Shown here in pieces: positions 6,735-12,873 of a stretch of 12,873 bases of DNA. The stretch covers positions 1-12,873 of the forward strand of contig JAGHUB010000272.1 of assembly GCA_018065025.1 (NCBI GenBank), in the 5' to 3' direction. Made by a program: the position numbers and the translations under genes. A model generated the notes under the pieces. The model was not told where the DNA came from. It did not search any database and was given only the letters and a program-made list of their open reading frames with translations. Numbering within the stretch: position 1 is the first letter of the stretch; the number at the start of each line of letters is the position of its first letter. The DNA is from Candidatus Equihabitans merdae. GTDB lineage: Bacteria; Bacillota; Clostridia; Lachnospirales; Lachnospiraceae.

Positions 6735-7277
6735 TTGAGCGCAAGACTTAAAGAAATGTATGAGAATGAAATCGTCGAAGCAATGACGAAAAAGTTTGAA
6801 TACAAGAACGTTATGGAAGTGCCGAAGCTCGTCAAAATCGTCGTAAACATGGGCGTTGGCGAAGCTAAAGAAAATGCCAAGGTTCTTGATTCAGCTGTAG
6901 CAGATATGGAACTGATTACCGGTCAGAAGGCCGTAATCACAAAAGCTAAGAAGTCTATCGCCAACTTCAAGATTCGTGAAGGCATGCCTATCGGCTGCAA
7001 GGTTACACTGCGCGGCAGCAAGATGTACGAGTTCGCCGACAGACTGATCAACCTGGCTCTGCCTCGTGTTCGTGACTTCCGCGGCGTTAGCGCCAACGGT
7101 TTCGACGGTAGAGGTAACTATTCCATGGGCCTGAAAGAACAGCTCATCTTCCCCGAAGTTGAATATGACAAGATCGATAAAGTACGTGGTATGGACATCG
7201 TTTTCGTCACAACAGCTAAGACTGATGAAGAAGCTCGTGAACTTCTGAGACTGTTCAACATGCCGTTCGCGAAATAA
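6735..7277 (+). CDS. rplE: 50S ribosomal protein L5
   Basis: L5 binds 5S rRNA with L18 in the central protuberance and contacts P-site tRNA. The protein is 180 residues, the family length, with [18 protein letters not shown] (about 27-44), the P-site loop region and [20 protein letters not shown] and [14 protein letters not shown] in the C-terminal half. The start is an uncommon TTG: AAGGAGG (6721-6727) lies 7 nt upstream of it, while the next ATG (6756) is 28 nt from that SD and would cut off the conserved SARLKEMYE beginning. Confidence 0.96.
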   Translation: MSARLKEMYENEIVEAMTKKFEYKNVMEVPKLVKIVVNMGVGEAKENAKVLDSAVADMELITGQKAVITKAKKSIANFKIREGMPIGCKVTLRGSKMYEFADRLINLALPRVRDFRGVSANGFDGRGNYSMGLKEQLIFPEVEYDKIDKVRGMDIVFVTTAKTDEEARELLRLFNMPFAK

Positions 7278-7293
7278 AGAAGGAGATTAGATA

Positions 7294-7479
7294 ATGGCTA
7301 AAACATCCATGAAAGTCAAACAGCAGAGAAAAGCCAAATTCTCCACAAGAGAATATACTCGCTGTATGATCTGCGGCCGTCCGCATGCTTACTTAAAGAA
7401 ATACGGTATCTGTCGTATCTGTTTCCGCGAACTGGCCTACAAAGGTCAGATCCCGGGTGTCAAGAAGGCATCCTGGTAA
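7294..7479 (+). CDS. rpsZ: 30S ribosomal protein S14, zinc-binding type Z
   Basis: S14 sits in the 30S head with S10 and S19. This is the 61-residue zinc form with both pairs intact: Cys24-x2-Cys27 and Cys40-x2-Cys43 around HAYLKKYGI. The C-terminus [11 protein letters not shown] is the family hallmark. Bacteria that also carry a zinc-free S14 (usually Zur-regulated) have it elsewhere; only the C+ form is in this window. The ATG follows AGAAGGAG by 9 nt. Also called rpsN or rpsN1. Confidence 0.98.
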   Translation: MAKTSMKVKQQRKAKFSTREYTRCMICGRPHAYLKKYGICRICFRELAYKGQIPGVKKASW

Positions 7480-7508
7480 AGTAGATTGATGAAAGGAGTG
7501 TCTAAGCA

Positions 7509-7919
7509 ATGGCAATGACAACGACAAACGATCCGATCGCGGATATGCTGACAAGAATCCGTAATGCAAACTCAGCTAAACATGACACTGTAGATGTTCC
7601 CTCATCAAAGATGAAGCTGGCTATCGCCAACATCCTTGTTGATGAAGGTTATATCGAAAAGTATGAATTAGTTGAAGAAGGCGTCGGCAAAATTATCCGT
7701 ATCACACTGAAATATACGGCTAACAAGAGCGAACGCATCATCACCGGTCTTAAGAGATTCTCCAAACCCGGTCTGCGTGTTTACTCCGATTCCGAAAATA
7801 TGCCGAGAGTTCTTGGCGGTCTGGGTATCGCTATCGTCTCCACCAATAAGGGTGTTATGACTGATAAAGCTGCCAGAAAGCAGAACATCGGTGGTGAAGT
7901 TCTTGCCTTTATCTGGTAA
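7509..7919 (+). CDS. rpsH: 30S ribosomal protein S8
   Basis: This 136-residue protein is slightly longer than the usual 130-133. S8 binds the central domain of 16S rRNA and in E. coli represses the spc operon. Hallmarks are [16 protein letters not shown] (6-21), the C-terminal signature [20 protein letters not shown] (104-123) and the end GGEVLAFIW. Two ATGs compete (7509 and 7515); SD AAAGGAG (7492-7498) stands 10 nt from the first and 16 from the second, so 7509 is chosen. The longest gap between ribosomal genes (74 nt) follows. Confidence 0.97.
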   Translation: MAMTTTNDPIADMLTRIRNANSAKHDTVDVPSSKMKLAIANILVDEGYIEKYELVEEGVGKIIRITLKYTANKSERIITGLKRFSKPGLRVYSDSENMPRVLGGLGIAIVSTNKGVMTDKAARKQNIGGEVLAFIW

Positions 7920-7949
7920 GAACTATCACCTCACAACGTACTGAAAACA

Positions 7950-7967
7950 GAAAAGCAAGTGCTTTTC
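7950..7967 (+). other. Hairpin in the rpsH-rplF gap
   Basis: GAAAAGC (7950-7956), loop AAGT and GCTTTTC (7961-7967) form a perfect 7-bp stem; it is an 18-base near-palindrome. No U-tract follows, only CCGAGAATTT, so termination is unlikely. It lies 15 nt before the rplF SD (AGGAGG, 7983-7988), in the longest gap between ribosomal genes here. A role in mRNA processing or S8 recognition is speculative. Confidence 0.45.
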
Positions 7968-7993
7968 CGAGAATTTAAGTCAGGAGGACAATT

Positions 7994-8530
7994 ATGTCAC
8001 GTATAGGCAGAATGCCGATCACAATTCCTGCCGGTGTCACAGTTGACGTTAAAGAAGGCAACGTCGTTACAGTAACCGGCCCCAAGGGAACTCTGACACA
8101 GACTTTCGATGATGCTATGGAAATCGCCATCGAAGGTAATGTGGCCACAGTTTCAAGACCCAACGATCTGAAGAGAAACAAAGCTCTCCATGGTCTGACA
8201 AGATCTCTGCTTAACAATATGGTAGTCGGTGTTAGCGCCGGTTATGAAAAGACTCTGGAAATCAACGGTGTTGGTTACAGAGCTGCTAAACAGGGCAAGA
8301 AGCTGACACTGAACCTGGGTTACAGCCATCCGGTAGAGATGGAAGATCCCGAAGGTCTGGAAACCGTCGTAGACGGCAACAAGATCATCGTCAAGGGTAT
8401 TTCCAAAGAAGCCGTTGGTCAGTATGCAGCCAATATCAGAACTAAGAGACCGCCCGAACCCTACAAGGGCAAAGGTATTAAATATGCTGACGAAGTTATT
8501 CGCCGCAAGGTCGGTAAGACCGGTAAATAA
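7994..8530 (+). CDS. rplF: 50S ribosomal protein L6
   Basis: This 178-residue protein is the usual length. L6 lies at the base of the L7/L12 stalk by the sarcin-ricin loop and the factor-binding site. The two repeated alpha/beta domains are visible: the first from [15 protein letters not shown], the second containing [25 protein letters not shown] split around residue 95. The C-terminal signature is [16 protein letters not shown], where aminoglycoside-tolerance changes occur in other species. Its own SD AGGAGG precedes the ATG, and the 74-nt gap makes coupling to rpsH unlikely. Confidence 0.98.
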   Translation: MSRIGRMPITIPAGVTVDVKEGNVVTVTGPKGTLTQTFDDAMEIAIEGNVATVSRPNDLKRNKALHGLTRSLLNNMVVGVSAGYEKTLEINGVGYRAAKQGKKLTLNLGYSHPVEMEDPEGLETVVDGNKIIVKGISKEAVGQYAANIRTKRPPEPYKGKGIKYADEVIRRKVGKTGK

Positions 8531-8547
8531 GGAAAGGAGGGTATAAG

Positions 8548-8916
8548 ATGATTAGCAAAACATCAAGAGCAGACGTTCGTGCTAAGAAGCATCGCAGAAT
8601 GCGCGGCAATCTTAAGGGCACAGCTCAGAGACCTCGTCTTTGCGTGTTCAGAAGTAACAAACACATCTATGCTCAGATTATTGATGACATCAAGGGTGTA
8701 ACACTTTGCGCCGCATCTACTCTCCAGAGTGATGTAGCAGAAGGTCTGGAATACACAGATAACGTTGAAGCCGCTGCTAAGGTTGGCGCCGTTATCGGTA
8801 AGAAAGCCGTTGATCTGGGAATCAGTGAAGTAGTCTTTGACCGTGGTGGTTTCATCTACGCCGGTAAAGTTGCAGCACTGGCCGATGCCGCTCGCGAAGC
8901 CGGCCTGACATTCTAA
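8548..8916 (+). CDS. rplR: 50S ribosomal protein L18
   Basis: This 122-residue protein matches the 112-122 range. L18 joins L5 and 5S rRNA to form the central protuberance. The basic N-terminus ([18 protein letters not shown]) binds r[23 protein letters not shown] (28-47) is the family hallmark, followed by [10 protein letters not shown] and the C-terminal [26 protein letters not shown]. The start follows AAAGGAGG about 7 nt upstream. The stop TAA opens the rpsE SD (TAAGGAGG, 8914-8921). Confidence 0.98.
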   Translation: MISKTSRADVRAKKHRRMRGNLKGTAQRPRLCVFRSNKHIYAQIIDDIKGVTLCAASTLQSDVAEGLEYTDNVEAAAKVGAVIGKKAVDLGISEVVFDRGGFIYAGKVAALADAAREAGLTF

Positions 8917-8928
8917 GGAGGATTAACG

Positions 8929-9453
8929 ATGAGACCTGATAGCAATTCAAAGAGAAGAGATAACGATCGTGAAGACGGTTTCGAAGATAATGTCGTAACC
9001 ATCAAGCGCGTTACCAAAGTTGTTAAAGGTGGTCGTAACATGAAATTCACAGCTCTGGTAGTTGTGGGTGACAAGAACGGTCACGTAGGCGCCGGCCTTG
9101 GCAAAGCTACCGAAATTCCGGAAGCTATCCGCAAGGGTCGTGAAGACGCCAAGAAACATATGATTTCCGTTGCCAGAACAGATTATAAGAGTGTAACACA
9201 TGATTACACAGGCAAATTCGGCGGTGCTAACATCCTGCTGAAGAGAGCTCCTGAAGGTACTGGTGTTATCGCCGGTGGCCCCGCTCGTGCCGTTCTGGAA
9301 CTGGCCGGTATCAAGAACATCCGTACAAAGTCTCTGGGTTCCAACAATAAGCAGAACGTTGTTTTCGCAACACTGAATGCTCTGAAAGCCATGAAGACTC
9401 CGGAAGAAGTAGCAAAACTCCGCGGCAAAACCGTTGAAGAGATCCTGGCGTAA
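8929..9453 (+). CDS. rpsE: 30S ribosomal protein S5
   Basis: This 174-residue protein is within the family range of 160-175. S5 works with S3 and S4 at the mRNA entry and in decoding fidelity. The N-terminal 20 residues are charged and variable; the double-stranded-RNA-binding-like domain spans about 20-85 with [20 protein letters not shown] (25-44, the loop where spectinomycin-resistance changes occur in other species) and [20 protein letters not shown]. The C-terminal domain has [15 protein letters not shown] and [11 protein letters not shown]. The SD contains the rplR stop (7-nt spacer), and the stop TAA again opens TAAGGAGG (9451-9458) for rpmD. Confidence 0.98.
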   Translation: MRPDSNSKRRDNDREDGFEDNVVTIKRVTKVVKGGRNMKFTALVVVGDKNGHVGAGLGKATEIPEAIRKGREDAKKHMISVARTDYKSVTHDYTGKFGGANILLKRAPEGTGVIAGGPARAVLELAGIKNIRTKSLGSNNKQNVVFATLNALKAMKTPEEVAKLRGKTVEEILA

Positions 9454-9467
9454 GGAGGGTTTGAATA

Positions 9468-9650
9468 ATGGATAAAAAACTTAAAATTACGTTAGTAAAA
9501 TCTACAATCGGTGCTATTCCGAAGCACAGAGCCATCGCTGCCTCTATGGGCCTGCGTAAGGTTAACAGCTCTATCGTACTTCCGGATAATGCTGCCACTC
9601 GTGGTCAGATTCAGGCTATTTGCCATCTGGTCAAAGTAGAAGAAGCCTGA
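9468..9650 (+). CDS. rpmD: 50S ribosomal protein L30
   Basis: This 60-residue protein matches the family length of 58-62. It is a small late-binding protein of the 50S. It opens [20 protein letters not shown], then [21 protein letters not shown], and ends with the strand [21 protein letters not shown] includes the rpsE stop (9-nt spacer). It ends in tandem stops, TGA (9648-9650) then TAA (9651-9653), the second being part of the rplO SD. Confidence 0.97.
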   Translation: MDKKLKITLVKSTIGAIPKHRAIAASMGLRKVNSSIVLPDNAATRGQIQAICHLVKVEEA

Positions 9651-9664
9651 TAAGGAGGACTAGC

Positions 9665-10105
9665 ATGGATTTATCAAATCTTGCACCGCTTCCCGGTGCT
9701 AAAAAAAGAGACGACTTCCGCAGAGGCCGTGGCGAAAGCTCAGGCAACGGCAAAACTGCCGGTAAGGGTCACAAAGGTCAGATCGCTCGTTCCGGTCATA
9801 CAAGACCCGGCTTCGAAGGTGGTCAGATGCCTCTGTTCAGACGTCTGCCGAAACGTGGTTTCACAGACAGAAACAGCAAACATTTCACATCTATCAATGT
9901 GGATATGCTGAACCGTTTTGAAGACGGTGCTGTAGTAGATGCAGCTGCTCTTCTTGAGAGCGGTGTTATCTCCAAAGTGCGCGACGGTGTCAAAGTTCTC
10001 GGTAATGGTGAACTGACAAAGAAACTGACCGTTAAGGTCACCGCAGTCAGCGCTTCAGCAAAAGAAAAGATTGAAGCAGCCGGCGGAACAGTCGAGGTAA
10101 TGTAA
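9665..10105 (+). CDS. rplO: 50S ribosomal protein L15
   Basis: This 146-residue L15 is the usual length; it is a late-assembly protein whose N-terminal extension runs through 23S rRNA. The N-terminus [14 protein letters not shown] and the glycine-rich [19 protein letters not shown] (21-39) are hallmarks, followed by [18 protein letters not shown] (49-66). A longer in-frame start at 9620 would overlap rpmD and adds unrelated sequence; the ATG at 9665, 6 nt after TAAGGAGG (9651-9658), is right. The stop TAA shares one base with the secY ATG. Confidence 0.98.
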   Translation: MDLSNLAPLPGAKKRDDFRRGRGESSGNGKTAGKGHKGQIARSGHTRPGFEGGQMPLFRRLPKRGFTDRNSKHFTSINVDMLNRFEDGAVVDAAALLESGVISKVRDGVKVLGNGELTKKLTVKVTAVSASAKEKIEAAGGTVEVM

Positions 10106-11421
10106 TGCTTAAAAAAGTCGCTGATGCATTTAAAGTGGCGGACATAAGGCGCAGGATGTTGTTCATCCTGCTCTGCCTTGTGATCATCAGACTGGGTTCC
10201 CAGATTCCTGTACCCGGTGTTGATACCAACTACTTTTCTGAGTGGTTCGCACAGCAAAGCGGCAGCGCATTCAATTTCTTTGATGCGTTCACAGGCGGAT
10301 CATTCTCAAATTTCTCTATCTTGGCTCTGTCCATTACACCGTACATCACTTCATCCATCATTATGCAGCTTCTGACCATCGCCATTCCGGCTTTGGAAGA
10401 GATGCATCGTGACGGCGAAGACGGTCGTAAGAAGATCACAGCCATTACACGTTATCTGACAATTGGTCTGTCTCTGATGGAATCAGCAGCTATGACAATT
10501 GGCTTCGGCAGACAGGGTCTTATCCCGGACATGACATTCGCCAAGGGCGTTGTCGTTGTAGCCTGCCTGACAGCCGGTTCTGCATTCCTGATGTGGATCG
10601 GCGAACAGATGACAGAGAAGGGAATCGGCAATGGTATTTCCATGGTCCTTCTCATCAACATCATCTCTCGTCTGCCCAGCGACCTGACAAAGCTGTACAC
10701 ACAGTTTGTCAGCACAAAGACTATCGCCAGAGGTGCTCTGGCAGCCATTATCATCATTGCTATTATCATTGCACTGCTGGTTCTGGTTATCATTCTTAAT
10801 GATGCAACACGTCAGATTCCCGTTCAGTACTCAAAGAAAATGGTGGGCCACAGAATGGCAGGTGGCGCTTCCAGCCACATTCCGCTGAAAGTTAACACAG
10901 CCGGTGTTATCCCCATCATCTTCGCCAGCTCCATCATGAGCTTCCCCGGCATCATCGCAACATTTGCCGGTAAGAGCAACGCTCAGGGCTGGTTCGGAAC
11001 CTTACTTGGTATCTTAAATGATAACAACTGGTTCACACTTGCCCGTCCGATCTACAATATCGGGTTGGTGATCTATATTGTTCTGGTTATTTTCTTTGCG
11101 TATTTCTATACGTCCATCACTTTCAATCCGTTGGAAGTAGCCGATAACCTTAAGAAGCAGGGCGGTTTCGTACCGGGTATTCGTCCGGGCAAACCTACTT
11201 CAGATTATCTGAACAAAGTCCTTAACTACATTATCTTTATCGGTGCCTGCGGTCTGGTCATCATCGCCATTATTCCTTTCTTCTTTAATGGTGTATTCGG
11301 TGCCTGCGTTTCCTTCGGCGGTACATCAATTATCATTATCGTATCCGTTGTTCTGGAGACACTGAAACAGGTTGATTCTATGATGGTTGTAAGAAACTAC
11401 AAGGGATTCCTGAACGACTGA
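10105..11421 (+). CDS. secY: Preprotein translocase channel subunit SecY
   Basis: SecY is the membrane channel, with SecE and SecG, for export of unfolded proteins and for SRP-dependent membrane insertion. The 438-residue protein has the expected ten hydrophobic segments, the first at about 18-35 and the last at about 402-420, which overlaps the C-terminal helix. The plug and second-helix region follow at about 60-100 (SITPYITSSIIMQLL), then GEQMTEKGIGNGISM (166-180), the cytosolic loop with IPVQYSKKM (238-246) and the ribosome- and SecA-contacting loop GGFVPGIRPGKPTSDYL (353-369). The C-terminus RNYKGFLND is typical. The start overlaps the rplO stop (TAATG), with GAGG 6 nt upstream inside rplO, so it is probably translated by coupling. 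A terminator hairpin follows the stop. Confidence 0.98.
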   Translation: MLKKVADAFKVADIRRRMLFILLCLVIIRLGSQIPVPGVDTNYFSEWFAQQSGSAFNFFDAFTGGSFSNFSILALSITPYITSSIIMQLLTIAIPALEEMHRDGEDGRKKITAITRYLTIGLSLMESAAMTIGFGRQGLIPDMTFAKGVVVVACLTAGSAFLMWIGEQMTEKGIGNGISMVLLINIISRLPSDLTKLYTQFVSTKTIARGALAAIIIIAIIIALLVLVIILNDATRQIPVQYSKKMVGHRMAGGASSHIPLKVNTAGVIPIIFASSIMSFPGIIATFAGKSNAQGWFGTLLGILNDNNWFTLARPIYNIGLVIYIVLVIFFAYFYTSITFNPLEVADNLKKQGGFVPGIRPGKPTSDYLNKVLNYIIFIGACGLVIIAIIPFFFNGVFGACVSFGGTSIIIIVSVVLETLKQVDSMMVVRNYKGFLND

Positions 11422-11430
11422 TGGTATACT
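11422..11430 (+). promoter_or_regulatory. Candidate extended -10 promoter for adk-map
   Basis: TGGTATACT matches the extended -10 consensus TGnTATAAT except at one base. It lies immediately after the secY stop. No convincing -35 is found 16-18 nt upstream, which extended -10 promoters can tolerate. The expected start (about 11437) falls inside the 5' arm of the following terminator hairpin. Functional use is an inference. Confidence 0.35.
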
Positions 11431-11433
11431 TTG

Positions 11434-11474
11434 ACAGGGATCACCCCCAAGGGTTGGTCCCTGTTTTCATTTTT
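11434..11474 (+). terminator. Rho-independent terminator after secY
   Basis: ACAGGGA (11434-11440) pairs with TCCCTGT (11458-11464), with an inner ACCC-CCAA-GGGT stem (11443-11446 with 11451-11454). The tail is TTTTCATTTTT, a good U-tract. It lies 12 nt after the secY stop and 20 nt before adk, so it should end or attenuate the S10-spc transcript. Confidence 0.8.
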
Positions 11475-11494
11475 CGAAAGAGAAGGTATTTATT

Positions 11495-12136
11495 ATGAGA
11501 TTAATCATGCTCGGCGCTCCCGGCGCAGGTAAAGGCACACAGGCTGCCAAACTGGCTGTTGCTTACAACATCCCCCATATCTCAACAGGTGACATCTTCA
11601 GAGCCAACATCAAAGGCGGCACTGAACTTGGTAAGAAAGCCAAAGGTTACATGGATGCCGGTCAGCTGGTTCCGGACGAACTGGTATGCGATCTGGTAGC
11701 AGACCGTATCGCTCAGGAAGACTGCACAGAAGGTTTCATCCTGGATGGTTTCCCGCGTACAATTCCGCAGGCTGAAGCTCTTGATGCTGCTCTTGAAAAA
11801 ATGGGCCTCAAGATGGACGCTGCTGTTAATGTAGATGTTCCGGATGAAAACATCATCGAACGTATGGGTGGTCGTCGTGCTTGCCTTAAGTGCGGTGCTA
11901 CATATCATATGGTTTATGCCAAACCCCAGACAGAAGGTATCTGCGATAAGTGCGGTTCCGAACTGGTTCTGAGAGAAGATGATAAGCCCGAAACAGTTAA
12001 GACTCGTCTTGGTGTTTATCATGAACAGACACAGCCCCTCATCGACTATTATGAAAAAGCCGGTATCCTGAAAACTGTAGACGGCACACAGAGCCTGGAA
12101 GCAGTTTTCGAAGGCATCAAGGCTATGCTGGGTTAA
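11495..12136 (+). CDS. adk: Adenylate kinase, zinc-LID long form
   Basis: This cytosolic enzyme catalyses ATP + AMP <-> 2 ADP. The 213-residue protein has the P-loop GAPGAGKGT (7-15), the AMP-binding HISTGDIFR (28-36), the [10 protein letters not shown] segment (80-89) with the substrate-binding Arg88, and the long LID domain. The LID carries four cysteines, Cys130-x2-Cys133 and Cys150-x2-Cys153, which bind structural zinc in Gram-positive enzymes. The SD is modest (AGAAGG, about 8 nt from the ATG). It sits after the secY terminator, so it is likely expressed by readthrough or from its own promoter, and is followed 4 nt later by map. The secY-adk-map order is typical of Firmicutes. Confidence 0.98.
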   Translation: MRLIMLGAPGAGKGTQAAKLAVAYNIPHISTGDIFRANIKGGTELGKKAKGYMDAGQLVPDELVCDLVADRIAQEDCTEGFILDGFPRTIPQAEALDAALEKMGLKMDAAVNVDVPDENIIERMGGRRACLKCGATYHMVYAKPQTEGICDKCGSELVLREDDKPETVKTRLGVYHEQTQPLIDYYEKAGILKTVDGTQSLEAVFEGIKAMLG

Positions 12137-12140
12137 TAGT

Positions 12141-12873
12141 ATGGGCATATCCATAAAGACAGCGCGCGAGATTGAGCTGATGCGTCACTCCTGCCGCTTA
12201 CTGGCAGAGGTTCACGCAGCCCTGCGCGATTTCATCAAACCGGGTATCTCCACCAAGGATATTGATAAATACGGTGAAAAACTGATCCGTGAAAAAGGTG
12301 GTATTCCCAACTTCCTTCATTATAATGGTTATCCTGCATCCATCTGTGTGTCTGTAAACGACGAAGTCGTTCACGGCATTCCCAGTAAGAAGCGCATCCT
12401 GGAAGAGGGTGATATCGTTTCACTGGACGCCGGTCTTATCTGGAAAGGTTATCATTCCGATGCCGCCAGAACCTGGCCGGTTGGTAAGGTATCCAAGGAA
12501 GCAGAAGAACTGATGAAGGTCACAAGAGACAGCTTCTTTGTAGGTTGTCAGTACGCCTTACCAGGTCATCATCTTCATGAGATCTCCGGTGCAATCGGAG
12601 ACTATTGCGAAGAGAGAGGTTATGGCGTGGTCAGAGATCTGGTAGGTCATGGCATCGGTACACACCTCCATGAAGATCCCCAGATTCCCAATTTCAGACA
12701 GAGAGCCAGAGGACCTAAACTTCGTCCCGGTATGACATTGGCCATCGAGCCCATGATCAACGAAGGAACCTGGAAGGTAGAATGGCTGGATGACGATTGG
12801 ACAGTAGTGACTGCAGATGAGAGATTATCCGCACACTATGAAAATACAGTATTGATCACAGATGGTGAACCGG
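12141..12873 (+). CDS. map: Type I methionine aminopeptidase, 3' end cut by the window
   Basis: This enzyme removes the initiator Met from nascent proteins when the second residue is small. The frame is open from the ATG to the window edge: 244 codons, so only a few residues are probably missing (the family is about 248-264). All five metal ligands are present: Asp96 (SLDAG), Asp107 (HSDAA), His170 (GHGIGTHLHED), Glu203 (AIEPM) and Glu234 (HYENT), along with active-site His78 (VVHGIP) and His177. The start MGISIKTAREIELMR is the family's usual beginning. No real SD is visible before the ATG, only CTGGG; the 4-nt gap to adk suggests coupling. There is no N-terminal zinc or SH3 linker extension. 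Confidence 0.97.
   Translation, partial: MGISIKTAREIELMRHSCRLLAEVHAALRDFIKPGISTKDIDKYGEKLIREKGGIPNFLHYNGYPASICVSVNDEVVHGIPSKKRILEEGDIVSLDAGLIWKGYHSDAARTWPVGKVSKEAEELMKVTRDSFFVGCQYALPGHHLHEISGAIGDYCEERGYGVVRDLVGHGIGTHLHEDPQIPNFRQRARGPKLRPGMTLAIEPMINEGTWKVEWLDDDWTVVTADERLSAHYENTVLITDGEP

Noticed and set aside
9620..9664. Longer rplO start overlapping rpmD
   Set aside because: It would use a TTG without SD inside rpmD; MDLSNL at 9665 with TAAGGAGG is the family start.
11431..11436. Perfect TTGACA as a -35 box for adk
   Set aside because: At 16-18 nt downstream there is only GTTGGTCC sequence inside the terminator and no -10. The bases belong to the entry of the hairpin stem.
1..12873. Mobile elements, CRISPR arrays, rRNA or tRNA genes
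   Set aside because: No terminal inverted repeats, transposase, regularly spaced repeats or tRNA cloverleaf were seen; the gene order is the undisturbed core cluster.

Overview
The window is the S10-spc ribosomal-protein gene cluster of a low-to-mid GC Gram-positive bacterium, running from the tail of an unrelated upstream gene to most of map. Gene order (rpsJ-rplC-rplD-rplW-rplB-rpsS-rplV-rpsC-rplP-rpmC-rpsQ-rplN-rplX-rplE-rpsZ-rpsH-rplF-rplR-rpsE-rpmD-rplO-secY-adk-map), the four-cysteine S14, the four-cysteine zinc LID of adenylate kinase and strong AAGGAGG Shine-Dalgarno (SD) sites all indicate Firmicutes. A 19-residue N-terminal extension on L22 and a C-terminal tail on L16 resemble, from memory, proteins of Clostridia (Lachnospirales/Oscillospirales). 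The lineage is an inference.

Layout: 1-509 is the 3' part of an acidic, Ala/Val/Glu-rich protein with a CxC...CxxC zinc ribbon, ending at a hairpin terminator (544-573). A sigma-A-like promoter overlaps that hairpin, with its -35 in the loop and its -10 just after the stem. About 217 nt of highly foldable leader RNA then precede rpsJ. Positions 805-10105 carry 21 ribosomal protein genes on the + strand, tightly packed, with gaps of -1 to 74 nt. secY overlaps rplO by one base. A strong terminator hairpin, with an extended -10 element just in front of it, separates secY from adk. map starts 4 nt after adk and runs off the right edge after 244 codons.

The genes work together to build both ribosomal subunits and the co-translational export and N-terminal processing machinery at the tunnel exit: L22, L23, L24 and L29 at the exit, SecY as the channel, and Map removing the initiator Met. 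adk supplies adenylate balance. Translation looks coupled: at five junctions the stop codon is part of the next SD (TAAGGAGG), and at others the SD lies inside the upstream gene.

All coding content is ordinary core machinery, with no mobile element, CRISPR or foreign island. The parts worth a second look are non-coding: the rpsJ leader, with mutually exclusive pairings around the SD and a T7 run before the ATG; the two promoter/terminator overlaps; and short hairpins in the larger gaps. The unusual zinc-ribbon protein at the left edge is the only gene I cannot name.
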